64,000 nt of DNA from Uloborus plumipes (Eukaryota; Arthropoda; Arachnida; Araneae; Uloboridae), in contig JAXGGA010004726.1 in assembly GCA_038373865.1 (NCBI GenBank), forward strand, positions 1-64,000, written 5' to 3'. Shown here in pieces: positions 51,500 through 62,498 of the stretch (its first letter is position 1; every line of letters begins with the position of its first letter). Below the pieces are notes generated by a model, which saw only the letters and a list, made by a program, of their open reading frames with translations, was not told the origin of the DNA and made no database searches. Made by a program: the position numbers and the translations under genes.

Positions 51500-52075
51500 T
51501 TGAAATCCTTGCTACAGATTTCTTCCATGCAGTTCCTCCGGAAGTTAGTGTACCAACCAGAGCAATTATTGGTACACTACCAACCAGAGCAATTATTATT
51601 ATTAACTTCATGTTCATGTCAGATCCACCTTCAATGGATCCCTTCCCATGTGGACGTAGTGGGAAACGAACTTGCTGACAGTTTGGCGAGAGCCGGTGCC
51701 AGCGAGAGCATGGTGCCAAGGTCCCCTCTTACGTTTACCGAACTATTCTCAACTTCCAGGGCAGAGAATAGGGCAGCTTGGCTGAAACCGCCAAAGCATC
51801 CATGGTACCAGAGTGATCGCCCAGGCGGCGCTCTGATGGCAAAAGGCAGCAGAAAAGACCAAACCGCTCTTTCCCGTTTCCTTAGCGGCCATCTACTGAC
51901 AATGACGTTTTTTAACGGAACTAAAGTCTTCGAGATGTGCACTAAGTGCTCTTCTGCTCAAACCTCCCCTGAGCATATTTTATCATGTCTGGGGCTTTCC
52001 AAATTGGATCTTATCCAAAACCCCTTGATGGTTCTTGACTTTCTACGGGTGAATATACTCATGGACCTGATCTAG
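51500..52075 (+). pseudogene. LINE ORF2 3' end: RNase H domain, 5'-truncated
   Basis: An open frame of 191 codons that has no natural start; the first 40 residues are of doubtful origin and include a duplicated YQPEQLL stretch. From about residue 41 it matches the RNase H domain of non-LTR retrotransposons: IHLQWIPSHVDVVGNELADS, with the conserved His-50 and Asp-60 of the domain's last motif. The following 120 residues contain RKDQTALSRFLSGHL and a cysteine-histidine cluster CTKCSSAQTSPEHILSC (C-x2-C-x8-H-x3-C), then CLGLSKLDLIQNPLMVLDFL to a stop at 52073-52075. RNase H at the C-terminus and this tail point to the I/R1-like side of the LINE tree. The reverse transcriptase, endonuclease and earlier RNase H motifs are absent. 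It would have degraded the RNA strand in target-primed reverse transcription. Confidence 0.87.
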
Positions 52076-52140
52076 CTCTGCTGGTCTCGGGGATCAGAAC
52101 AAACAACAATTATTATTAACAATTATTATCATATTTCATT
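52076..52140 (+). repeat. LINE 3' untranslated tail
   Basis: Follows the RNase H frame with CTCTGCTGGTCTCGGGGATC and ends in AACAATTATTATTAACAATT-like simple repeats, a usual end for this type of LINE. Confidence 0.6.
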
Positions 52141-52645
52141 TTCGCGTTTTACCTTCATTTTAGTGAGTATGTGTGCATGATGTCAACATTTAAAAAAAAA
52201 ATTACGATTTTCCCTAATTGATTTGCACGGTTACTTTCAGGTTTTGTATTATTGAGTTGGAAATTTAAATTGTTTTTCTACATAATTAAAATTAATTCAG
52301 ATTTTTTTTGTGTAAGTGTGTAATAAGTGTATGATTCATTCATTTGCGTTACTTAATTTCGAGGGTTAGTACTTAATTTTTATTGATAGCTTTTCTTTGA
52401 CTGCTCAAAAATCTTCTAAATAATTAATTAGATTACTGGTAATTGAATTCCAGCATTAAAACATTTTTTCCAGATAATTACGCGGGTTAATTACAGTAAA
52501 AATTTCGATATTTCAAAACATCGATGTTTTTGGGTCTATATATCAATGCCATCGATGTTTTGGGGTCTATGAATCAATGCCATAGATGTTTTAATTTTGA
52601 ACATTAATGTTTTGAAGCATCTACATTTTCTTTCGTTGCTGTCGC

Positions 52646-52908
52646 ACCAATGCGACTAACTGTGTTTTACGTAATTCTAGATTACCTTTAAACTGGGAAT
52701 ACTTTGATAAATGCAATGCTTTATGTGTAAGCTAATGGATAGGTAGGCCACCACTGGACATAGTAGTATAAAGAAAAAAATAGAATACGTAAGTAGTGTA
52801 TGTTATTAATTTTCTTCAATGTTTAGTCCTGTTATTCAATTCAATTTTAGGTTTTCTTTCACTATGCATTCGTTAGAGTCTTGACTTACAAATAATTAAA
52901 ATTAACAA
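52646..52908. other. AT-rich, nothing recognised
   Basis: No features recognised. Confidence 0.5.
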
Positions 52909-52910
52909 GA

Positions 52911-53028
52911 AGTTCTGTCAAGAACTAAACGAGCCTACTTTCCCGTACATCGACATAGGCATTCTCGCATCTGATCATTATTCTCTTGATTATCTGAGAC
53001 TTAAAATTATGTCAAACATACCTTTTTA
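52911..53028 (+). pseudogene. Fragment of the hypothetical frame of the repeat
   Basis: Reads KKFCQELNEPTFPYIDIGIL, in frame with related residues of the frame at 23783-24064, then continues with SDHYSLDYLRLKIMSNIPF to a stop. The start is missing. It is listed because the C-terminal words FCQELNE and TFPY are kept in both copies. Function unknown. Confidence 0.3.
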
Positions 53029-53188
53029 GCACTCAAAGCTGATTTCTGAAAGCAAAATATACCCTTTCATCAGATGAAGTAGACACGTAAAAGGTAATTA
53101 ACGAATAAATAAAGTTTTGTCGCACCTTTTAAAGAGTGTAACTGTTCCTCCGTAGAAAAAATCCTCATCGTTTTCAAAAAAAAAAAAA

Positions 53189-53225
<37 letters not shown>

Positions 53226-53715
53226 TAAATAAATGAATAAATAAAAGTACAAAGAGCATCAAAACACATTTTATCAAAGAAAGAAAAAAAAAGAAAAAAA
53301 ACTCGTCCGTTAATAAAATGTCTCGAATTTCACTTTTAATCTGTTGCCAGTTGTTAAATATAAATAAAGAATAAAATGTTCTCGTGAATGAAAAATTTTT
53401 GTTACAAAAAAAACATCGTCTGCCAAAAAAAAAAAAATAATAATAATAAATAAAATAAAACAAATTTATAAATAAACAAAAAATCGTCTGCACAGTCAGT
53501 AATTTTTTTTTCTGAGCCTGCATTTCCGCCATGTTTGCGGAGTCGGAGTCGGAATCAGAGTCCTCATAGAAGATTACTCAGAAAAGTACGTTACAAACAT
53601 TATTTATCAAAACCATTTTCTTACAAAGTTAGTTTGAAGGAAATCTGACTTTAAGTTCAGGATCAACATTCAACTTAAATACCCCGTAGACGCTAATGTT
53701 ATTTTTTTTTTTCTG

Positions 53716-54735
53716 AACGGTTCAATATTGAACCAAAAATGGTTCACATCAAAAAGCGAAATATGGGAATGCATGGGAAAGCCTCTCCGAGATCTTTCAA
53801 ACAAAAAAAAGTTTATTCCATTCGGATGGTTCACTCAAAAGTTATTAGGTGGGGAAAGGTTGCTTGAACGGTTCAATGTTGAACGAAAAAGTGTTCAAAT
53901 TGAAAATTTTAATACGGTAATGAAGTATCCTTGCTGAGATCCTTCGAACAAAAAAAAGTTTTTTTAAATCGGACTGTTCACTCAAAAGATATTAGGGGTG
54001 ACAGCTTGATTGAGCGGTTCAATGTTGAACGAAAAATTGTTCAAATCGAAAATGTAGATACGGGAATGAAGTATCCTTGAAAAGATCTTTCGAACAAAAA
54101 AAAGTTTGTTCAAATCGGATTATTCACTCAAAAGTTAGCATCGCGGGACCGGTTGTTTGAACGGTTCAAAGTTGAACCAAAAATTGTCGAAATCAAAAAA
54201 TCAAATATAGGAATGAGCTGCACTCGCTGAGATCTTTCGAACAAAAAAAAATTTATTCCATTCGGACGGTTCACTCAAAAGTTATTAGGTGGAGAAAGGT
54301 TGCTTAAACGGTTCAATATTGAACCAAAAGTGTTCAAATTGAAAATTTAAATACGGTAATAAAGTATCCTTGCCGAGATGCTTCAAACAATAAAAAGTTT
54401 GTTTAAATCGGACTGTTCATTCAAAAGTTATTAGGGGTGACAGCTTGATTGAGCGGTTCAATGTTGAACGAAAAATTGTTCAAATCGGAAATGTAAATAC
54501 GGGAATGAAGTACCCTTGAAAAGTTCTTTCCAACAAAAAAAAGTTTGTTCAAATCGGGCTGTTCATTAAAAAGTTAGTATCGCGGGACCGGTTTGTTAAA
54601 CGGCTCAAAGTTGAACCAAAAATTGTTCAAATCAAAAAATCAAATATGGGAATGAGCTGTACTCGCCGAGATCTTTCCAACAAAAAAAAGTTTGTCCAAA
54701 TCGGAATGTTCATTCAAAAGTTATTAGGGGGGGGG
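53716..54735 (+). repeat. Tandem array, 146-147-base monomer in trimer order
   Basis: Seven monomers, each with GAACGGTTCAATGTTGAACG, AAATCGAAAATG, GAGATCTTTCGAAC, an A-run and a CGGACTGTTCACTCAAAAGT block. The base after the A-run lies at 53811, 53958, 54104, 54251, 54397, 54543 and 54690. Monomers 1 and 4 share TTTATTCCATTCGG and GGTGGRGAAAGGTTGCTT; 2 and 5 share GGGGTGACAGCTTGATTGAG; 3 and 6 share ATCGCGGGACCGG. The order is therefore A-B-C-A-B-C plus a terminal unit ending in G. Confidence 0.92.
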
Positions 54736-54839
54736 GGACAGACAGACCGACAGACCGACCGACGCACAAATTCCCCATCTCAATACCCTACTTTCAAATT
54801 TTTAATTTTTCGATATTCATTTTACCTTTTTATTTTTTT

Positions 54840-54915
54840 AACTTGGCGATATTTTTTGGACTTGGCGATATTTTTTTAACTTGGCGATATTTTTTGGACT
54901 TGGCAATATTTTTTA
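54840..54915. repeat. Four tandem ACTTGGCGATATTTTTT units
   Basis: Four units of about 19 bases, alternating between TTGG and TTAA junctions, which also gives a 38-base dimer. Confidence 0.85.
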
Positions 54916-54990
54916 GATGCATTAAGCTACTTTTAATACTTTTTTCGTCTTTCTTTTATTTTTAACGGGAAAGTAGGCTAAAAACGTGTA

Positions 54991-56163
54991 AAGATTTACC
55001 TTTATCTAAAAGTTTCCTTTTAGTTCTTATACCATTAAAAGCTGACGACGAAAAACACTTTTCTGACTTAAATGGGATAATAATATTTTTATGTTTATTC
55101 GGTAAATTAATACCGATAGGAGTGTTAATCAAAACTTAATCTAATGGGATATTTATCTATATATGTACTAAAGAAATATCATAATGAAGATGATATCTGA
55201 ATATTCCTTCAGTTTTTTAAATTTAATGTTAAATAGTTTGAAACGGGGAAACAGCAAAAACAGGGGGGAGGGGGAACAGCAGTTCATATAAAAAATTACA
55301 GTTGTTTCAAATTTCTCTTAAAAACATTTTAAAATGCGTAAGAAGTAAAGCAATCATTTATTAAAAAGTGTTTGGCTAGTTTTTCTCTTTCCTTTGTGAA
55401 ACTTCATTATAATTATCCATATTAATTTAAAATAAAATCAAAAATTCATTTTTCATTTCTTTTTCTTTGTTCTTGTGTATGTTATTATTATAGGAGCTGC
55501 TTGAAAACTTTTAGTCAAAATGAAACTAAAATACTTAAGTTTAACTTAATTAAAGTATTGCATAAACTGTAAGTAGAAATATGCTGTTTTATATTAGCTC
55601 TCCCATTTTTTTAAATCTGGAAACTGCTTGCACGAAATCCAAAAGAAAAAAAGAAGGAATTTCATATGAATCTTCCTTTACTCAAGATACATTTTTACAA
55701 ACGTGCTTTTACTTCTCTTTAAGTAGATAAATTCACAAAAGGTACGACTGAAAAAAATCAAAAGACATAAAGAATATATGCCTTTACAAATGAAATCGCT
55801 ATTTTTTTTTTTTTTCAAAATCTTATTTGCAGAGCCTATAAAATGAAATGAAACATTCAAACTTATGAAAGCTATTCTTTGTATTTCTTCTCTCTTAAAT
55901 ATTTCAGTTTTATTTCATCAAGGAGAGGAATGTAAGTCCTATCTTTTCTTTTTATTGCTGTTTTTTTTTTCATTGTAAAATGTGGCTTTGAAGTAGCAAT
56001 CTTATAGACAACACAAATTAGATTTTTAAAAATTCATACACATTTTCTTTAATATGTCCACGAGGACATTTATTATAATGTCCTATTGTGCTTAGAAAGT
56101 TTGCGTTTACCTGTTTCTGAGCTAAAATTAAAGCGTATTAATGTGTTTCCATATATTATAAAC
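54991..56163. other. AT-rich, nothing recognised
   Basis: No gene or repeat recognised. Confidence 0.5.
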
Positions 56164-56175
56164 AAGGCTGGATCC

Positions 56176-56448
56176 GCCGACCACCTTGTCTAGTGGTCAG
56201 ACTAGTCTGCCATGGATGGTGTGGCCCCGGGTTCGAGTCCCGGCTTGGGCATGGATGTGATTTCTCTCTCCTGCCCTTGTCCTTTCTTTGTATGAATGTG
56301 TTGGTGTGAAAGGTTGCCTACCCTATAAACGGGTACCTATGGCATGCGTGTACTGTGGAAGTCGGACTTTACACCAAATAACGGTACAGTTGGAAAAGTG
56401 AAGCAGCGCACCCCAAATTGCCTGGTTGGCACACGACAAAAAAAAAAA
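56176..56448 (+). mobile_element. Full-length tRNA-derived SINE with perfect target duplication
   Basis: AAGGCTGGATCC is duplicated at 56164-56175 and 56449-56460 (the second partly overlaps the A-tail). The head has an A-box TGTCTAGTGGTC (56187-56198) and B-box GGTTCGAGTCC (56230-56240) for Pol III transcription. The body holds CCTACCCTATAAACGGGTAC and the tail is a run of 13 A after GGCACACGAC. The perfect duplication and clean A-tail suggest a young insertion. It does not encode protein; LINE enzymes act in trans. The head is not taken as a functional tRNA gene. Confidence 0.92.
56187..56240 (+). promoter_or_regulatory. Pol III A-box and B-box of the SINE
   Basis: TGTCTAGTGGTC and GGTTCGAGTCC, 31 bases apart, match the spacing of internal promoters in tRNA-derived SINEs. 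Confidence 0.85.
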
Positions 56449-56574
56449 AAGGCTGGATCCATAGGAATCTCGGATCCAAAATGTCGGATAGGTCAGTCTG
56501 TCTTTTAAAGGAGCTTTAAATTTTAAAATAGAGTCATTTTTAATTTAAAAATAGACTCATTTAAATTTCACTCA

Positions 56575-56725
56575 CACATGCCGAAGACCCGTTTATAGGG
56601 TCTGTGTGGCGGACATTCACAACACAGTCATACACAAAGAGGCAGGACAAGGACAGAGGTACATCCATGCCTGAGTCGGTATTCGAACCCGGGACCCCGC
56701 ATCACGGTCAGATCAAATCATTGGA
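56575..56725 (-). mobile_element. SINE fragment, minus strand
   Basis: Same family as 56176-56448 but inverted: GGTTCGAATACC-type B-box (reverse of about 56677-56692), CATGGATGTACCTCTGTCCT, TTTGTGTATGACTGTGTTG and ACCCTATAAACGGGTCTTCG in order. The head beyond the B-box and the tail are lost. Confidence 0.8.
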
Positions 56726-56815
56726 GTGTTACATAGGTGACGTTAAACGTGCCCCCAAAAGTAACACAAAGTTTCCCAAAAGAAAATAAATTAGTCTGTA
56801 TTTAACCCATAAATT

Positions 56816-57273
56816 GCCTAGCGCCACTTTTTAGGGACGGTTCAAAAAAGGGTCTGAATTTCCCCAAAATGAACATTTCAACCAAATAATAGTGTTCAAT
56901 TAGTACATTGGTATTGTTTCAATTCGTTATCAACAGACTTCAGCGCACAACAATTCCAAAGTGTGTTCTGTAGCAGTTTTAATATGATCTTTATCAAAAA
57001 TTACATCGTTCACAATCTCAAGAAAAAAAGCTAAATTTTCAAAATTATTGTCAGCTTCCCAGTTTATGTTAATTGCTGATTTTATTTCTTCTTATAAAAT
57101 GTCTTTTTAAATATTATATCGTAGGCAGAAAAAAAATTTAGTAAAAAAAGTATGTACCCTTTGGGGTCTATCGTAACTTTTAAGGGACGAATTTTCTTTC
57201 CTTAATAAAAAAATTATTTTTTACATAGTATTTTTTTTTATTATTTTTCCTGCCCATTAAACACTGTTTGTAA
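56816..57273. mobile_element. piggyBac-like MITE, right end lost
   Basis: TTAA then CCCATAAATTGCCTAGCGCC; collinear with 30414-30915 up to about 57273 (CATTAAACACTG). The inverted right terminus is absent. Confidence 0.85.
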
Positions 57274-58764
57274 AATTTTTCATCTTTTCTAACTTATTTC
57301 TTTCTTGTTTGAAAATGCTTTTGGTTCAAACTATTTTAGGGGAAAAAACGAATAATTTCATTAAGAAGTAAAACTTGAATATCAAAAACACATTAACCCT
57401 AAATGATCTTCGCATTTCACTAACTGAAATTTGTTGCAAAATTCTGAAGAGTACTGACAATATAAAACATATTCCTATCACCAAATGAACTGAAATCCTT
57501 CCGACCAATATGAATAATTCAAAGACTTACGAAGTCTTGTTGAAGTTTTTGCATTCGGAAATACTAAGCATATATGTATCGGAAATGACAAATATTTGGT
57601 GAATATCTTAGGCAAAATAATAGCCAAGAGCCATTTTGTATCATTATTTGCACACGACAAAATACTTGAGATGAACAATTTGAATGCTCATAGTCTTATT
57701 TCCTACGAAAAATCTGAAAAGGGAAATAAAAAATGCTTTTGAATTGGTGATTATTAAATAATTCCTTTTATTTTATGCAAAAATATAAAAATATTATTAC
57801 ATGTTTAAGAAAAATCAATAGATTGTTTAAAGTTTTTAAAACGATTATTTTAGGACTTTTAGGAATTTAAGTTTAATACAGAACGTTATATATTTCAAAT
57901 TGATTTTTTATTTTTAAATACTGACGCTTCATTTCTTAAAATAATGATTTTAAAGTTTATTGACCTATATTCACTGAAGATTATGCATAGAATATTTTTA
58001 GAATCTGCACAGTGCTTCATTAAATTCTTTAGTATGTGTACTTTTTTTTTTTTTTGAAGTAAACAATTTTTTAAGTAAAAAGTTAGAAATCATACTTTTG
58101 AGTTACCGTTTGAAAATTAATTGATGAACTTTCACTATTTTCAATTTGTTGTTAGAAATGTTTTCAAACTGCATTTTTCAGTAATTTATAATAAGCTGAT
58201 TTTGTAACTATTCAAAGGACTAATGCTATATACCAATTTGTAATTCAATAAGCGATATTATATTAATTAGCAGTTAAGGAAAGGAGTAAAGTATTGTTTT
58301 CTCTAAAAAAAAGATGATTACCCAAATGTAACCAAAGGTATGCCAAATCTGTTCGTAAATGTGTCCCAAAAGTATTCTCAAACGTTCCCACTGCTCTCAA
58401 ATGTCTGCTCTAGCTTAAAGCTAATACCGTTTAGTAAATTAGTTGCAGTGCGATAATGGAGGCATTTACTCAAGTTCCATAACTCAGCGCATGAAACAAT
58501 GAATATTTAAACATTTATTTTCAAAACGAGTCAAATTTAAAACTTGAATAAAAACGTTAAAAGAAAAAAGCTCGAATAAAAACTGGTAAAACCGCTCAAC
58601 ATATTTCATGCGAAGATTCTCCGCAGTTCTGTCTAACCCTGCCTTGACCTTCAAAAGAGTCAATGAGTTCATTTTATTCCGGAATTCGATCATTTATTTT
58701 CATACAGTTCGTTTATTTACATGTCAATTTGTACCGTCAGAGTTACAAATTGACAGTCAGTTTA
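57274..58764. other. AT-rich, nothing recognised
   Basis: Short frames at 57326-57678 and 58484-58693 have no recognisable domain. Confidence 0.5.
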
Positions 58765-59275
58765 TCCATTAATGCCTAGCGTCCTTTTTTTAGGACGGTC
58801 TATAAAAGGGTCTGAATTTCCCAAACATGAACATTTCAACCAAATTATCGTATTTAATTAATACCTTAGTACTGTTTCAATTCGTGTTTAACAGATTGCA
58901 GCACATAACACATGTAAAATGTGTTCTGTAGCAGTTTTAATATGATCTTTATCAAAAATCACATCGTTCACAATCTCAAGAAAAAAAGCTAAGTTTTCAA
59001 AAATATTCCCAACTTCCCAGTTTATGTTAATTGCTGATTGTATTTCCTCTTATAAAATGTCTTTTTAAATATAATATGGTAGGCAGAAAAAATTTTAGTG
59101 AAACAAGTATGTACCCTCTGGGGTCTATCGTAACTTTTAAGGGACGATTTTTCTTTCCTTAATAAAACAATTATTTTTTACATGATATTTTTTAACTTAT
59201 TTTTCCTGTCCATTAAACACTTCTGTAACCAGTATACAAAATATCTTTGAAAAAAAAATGTCAGGCATTAATGGG
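58765..59275. mobile_element. piggyBac-like MITE
   Basis: Left end TCCATTAATGCCTAGCGTCC with TTTA before it, and right end CCCATTAATGCCTGACATTT in reverse, followed by TTAA. Collinear with the copy at 30414. One base of the left TTAA and one of the left terminus have changed. Confidence 0.88.
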
Positions 59276-59279
59276 TTAA

Positions 59280-62200
59280 CAAAGAGATTGAGCCTGACAC
59301 GTTTGTTACAATTTCGGAACATATTTGGGACAAATATCAAACACTTTGGCGGAGCACACTCAGAATAGATTTTAAAACAAATTCAGGAAACTGGAAAACT
59401 GTTTTTGAATTAAACTGTTACCAATATGTGCTAGAAAATTACAACGCAAAGTTTTTTTTCTTGAATTAGATAGTCCAAACTTGTACTCATTCATAGCGAT
59501 TTTTGCGCCAGTAACAGAAAATTCTGTGAGGAATTTAGCAATTCTTCGCAGAGCCGGACTACCTAAGTCCAAAAATGGCCGTTTTCAGGTTATAACTTCA
59601 ATGTATGTACAATCTTATTCCGCGTTGAACCATAAGAACGTAATTCTAAAAAACAAAATAATACAAAATTAATTAGCCAAGTTAAAAGAGCGTGAGAACC
59701 ACCCTTCGTATGCACAAAGCAAACGTTTTCACGCTCTCCTACAAAGTAGAAATATTATTCAACCGCGACGAGATGGCCGGTGTCAATCAAATGAGATAAC
59801 GAGTCCATTCCTTAAAATAGGTAGAGAAGGAAGAAACTCCAGTGTGCCATATTTTCAAGTTTAGCGACATTTTGGCGAAGTGATAAGTTTTATGAAATAT
59901 TAAATAATTCTTCGAGCCACACCTGCATTTGGCGAGGAAGTGAAAACAAGTCTTTGCTTTCTTTATTGCAACCCTTGTGTTACCATTTTGTTTTTAAATT
60001 TAAATGAACAGTTGGAGGCGGTGTAGCCAATGGTCAATGGCTGCGGAAAGATATAAAACCAAGACCCACCTAGTTTCTTGTATCCAATGAGAAATCTTTC
60101 TCGATTGTGCAAAAATTAAAATATTTTCCTCTTTGGCTAATTTCTCAAATTGAGAGACCAATTAAAGGTAAGAAAGGTGACGTATTCAAGCTTTATAACC
60201 AATGCCGCAATTGTGAATCCCATTCCTCAATTTTCATCTGCGTATCACCCCTTCCTAAAAATGGACAGTCCTGAAAAAAAGAGGAGCCATAGGCCATCTC
60301 TGCGAAGTTGAATAATAATGTGACTTACGTTAGTCTGAGTCTGAGATACACAATTGTCGTAAGTGTAATTTGAAAGGCATAACATAAAATTTGTATTTAA
60401 TTAAAAAACGTAGTGAAAAAAAACCACCTCAGTTCACCAATATTTAGTAACTTCATCTAATTTGAAGATCGTTCAAATTCGTTCACACAACATAAATGCT
60501 TATAGAATATTTCTCTCAGCGATATTTATTAATACCCATCAAAGCAGAAAGATATTTCCAAAATCTTGTGAGCATTTTCTATCCGTGTGCATATTTCTTA
60601 ATTTTTCTTTAAGTTCCTCAAAATTTAATCAACTTTCATAAATCACTCAAAAATTGTTCGCCGTAGCATAAGTAATGAATATTAAGCTTGGAACGTTAGC
60701 TCCAAAATTGTTCTGAATAACTTAGAAAGCTCTTATTCATAATATTTAAAACTATGATTACTCTTTTGAGCAGACACATAGAAATATGAGAGTAAAGTTC
60801 TTCACCAAAATCTCGTAACTTATGAAATGAAGTTTCAAGAGTGCTTTATGAAGTTACATCTGAAACAGTTCGGAACTGTTTTAGTGAAACAAATCTTGGG
60901 TAAAGATGGGTAACTAAAACTGATGGCAAGTTGAGACTATTATTCAGCTTTAAGATACGAAAAATTGTAGGTGCTTTCGTTTTGCGTGTATTTTGCGCAA
61001 TTATTCATACTATTTCCTTTGACTTCAGTGCTCCAAAGATTTTACTATATGTGCTCGTGATAAAATTTAAAGCAGTCTGAAGAGTGTAAAGATGGATGTT
61101 TTTTTAAAGTAAATTAATCTTTCTACAAAGGGATGCCATAAGTTGCAAAGGAATTAAATGACGGTTAGACAAATAATGGTTGAAGCCCATTCTTAAAATT
61201 TTACTAAGTATCCTACATCTAAGTAAAACTTTCAAAATTTCATTCATTTTCTTCAAGCAAATTTTCATATTATTGTTTATAAGTCACATTATATTAACTT
61301 GAATCGACAACTCAAACTTTTTGTAAGTTGCCTGTATTCAAGAGGAGTTATTAACTTAGTAGTTATTCACTTTATTTGTTATTATCAACCGATAAGTCCA
61401 AGATTGTGTTCTTTATAAAAGTTTTAAAGTTACCTTAAAGCACCGAGGTAAAGGACGTAGAGCAAAGTATTCAAATATGAAGCATGTTGAAACATTGAAA
61501 CTATGCATAACTATACAAAACAGACGAAAAATAAATTGATTCCACCATCAAATTGTGCAAAAAAAAAAAAGGAATAAAGAAACAGAAAGAAAACTAAAGC
61601 AGGTAAAGGAATTTAAAAAAAAATCAAGTAATGATAAATAGTAAAATAAAGGGAAGGATTTTCTTTGGGTACTGCAAATATATATGAACCAGAAAGAAGG
61701 GATAAGCAGTAAGTTATTGCCTTTCAGTCAGTGCTGAGATTGTAAGAAACATACCAACAGCCCAGCTATGCCATCCAAAGATTGCAGTGTCGTCCTTATT
61801 ATATCCTTAGTCTCAAATGGGTAATAACCGGACTGGAGGCAGATGTTATTTCAATGAAGCTGAAAATGCCAAAACTTTAGTAGCTGAAGTACATTTTGCA
61901 AACCAGAAAAACACCATAGTAATGACCGTAAATTGAACGCAAAATCTTGAATACTGAGCAGTATTTTACCTCCTTTAGTAGGCCAACGCTAAGGAAAAAT
62001 TACATGCAATACATCAACAATAAAAAATAGAAAAAATAGTGCAGTTATGCCATAAAGTAGCTTATACCTGGACAATATTGTAATACGCATGTTTTTGCAT
62101 TGCAATTTCAAAGTACCTGATTTTAGTTTCTCATAATAGTGTTACGTGAAAGTAAGCAGTGATTATTAATTTTAAAGTTTTAATCAGCTTTACGGAAATT

Positions 62201-62376
62201 TTGAGTTGTCTTTCTTTATTTTAGGCAGTACACAGTCTTTCTATATGCTATACTTAAGTTGCAAAAAATAACATTCATTCATTGTAGATGAATTTATTAA
62301 ACTTGGGCTTTGTTCAAAGAATATGTAAAGATATAAAAAGTATTAAAACAATCTTTAATAGAAAAAAATTAGTAAA
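59280..62376. other. Mostly unrecognised AT-rich region
   Basis: Three kilobases without a supported gene. A hairpin GAGCGTGAGAA...TTTTCACGCTC lies at 59688-59736. A TATAAAA at 60052-60058 stands in a slightly less AT-rich stretch (59785-60280), but there is no frame downstream to call it a promoter. Confidence 0.45.
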
Positions 62377-62411
62377 TTGCCGATTAGTAACGATTAATCG
62401 GAACTTCCCTA
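62377..62411. mobile_element. hAT terminus relic
   Basis: Read in reverse it gives TAGGGAAGTTCCGATTAATC, close to the hAT terminus TAGGGATGCACCGATTAATC seen in three copies. Sequence further inside is not recognisable. Confidence 0.6.
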
Positions 62412-62463
62412 ATATTTAGGTTATTTCATATTTTGTTCTTTTAATAGATTCTGTCACTCTTCC

Positions 62464-62498
62464 TTTCTCTCTCTCTCTCTCAAAAAAAAAAAAAAAAA
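62464..62498. repeat. (CT)n followed by A-run
   Basis: TCTCTCTCTCTCTC then 16 A. Confidence 0.9.

Larger units (their letters stand above)
50362..52645. mobile_element. Possible element with ACATCGATGT-rich ends
   Basis: Near the left, TAGTGATACGACATCGATGT and AAAACATCGATGTTTG; near the right, AAACATCGATGTTTTTGG, GCCATCGATGTTTTGGGG, GCCATAGATGTTTT, and GTTGCTGTCGCACCA. The shared palindrome and inverted CGAC..GTCG pairing suggest a single element, perhaps hAT, whose middle is filled by later insertions (50536-51093, 51345-52135). Termini and duplication are not secure. Confidence 0.4.
52909..54990 (+). repeat. Unidentified interspersed repeat, copy 2
   Basis: Collinear with 23950-25690. It begins at AAGAAGTTCTGTCAAGAACT, lacks the earlier part of the copy 1 frame, and has longer (AAT)n tracts (about 53190-53235 and 53435-53455) and a longer tandem array (53716-54735). 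The tail again has a G-run, a GACAGACAGACCGACAGACC tract and CCCTACTTTCAAATTT. A further four-fold ACTTGGCGATATTTTTT tandem (54840-54915) is present in one copy only at 25614. Confidence 0.62.

Noticed and set aside
53098..53532. 144-codon minus-strand frame rich in Y, F and L
   Set aside because: Produced by (AAT)n and A-runs.
53716..54735. CRISPR-like array
   Set aside because: Monomers of about 146 bases are contiguous, without unique spacers; this is a tandem satellite in an animal-type repeat.
56176..56260. tRNA gene
   Set aside because: A- and B-boxes are present but the sequence continues into a SINE body with A-tail and target duplications, and no complete cloverleaf was evident.
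60052..60058. TATAAAA as a host promoter
   Set aside because: No frame or transcript feature downstream; such words are expected in AT-rich sequence.
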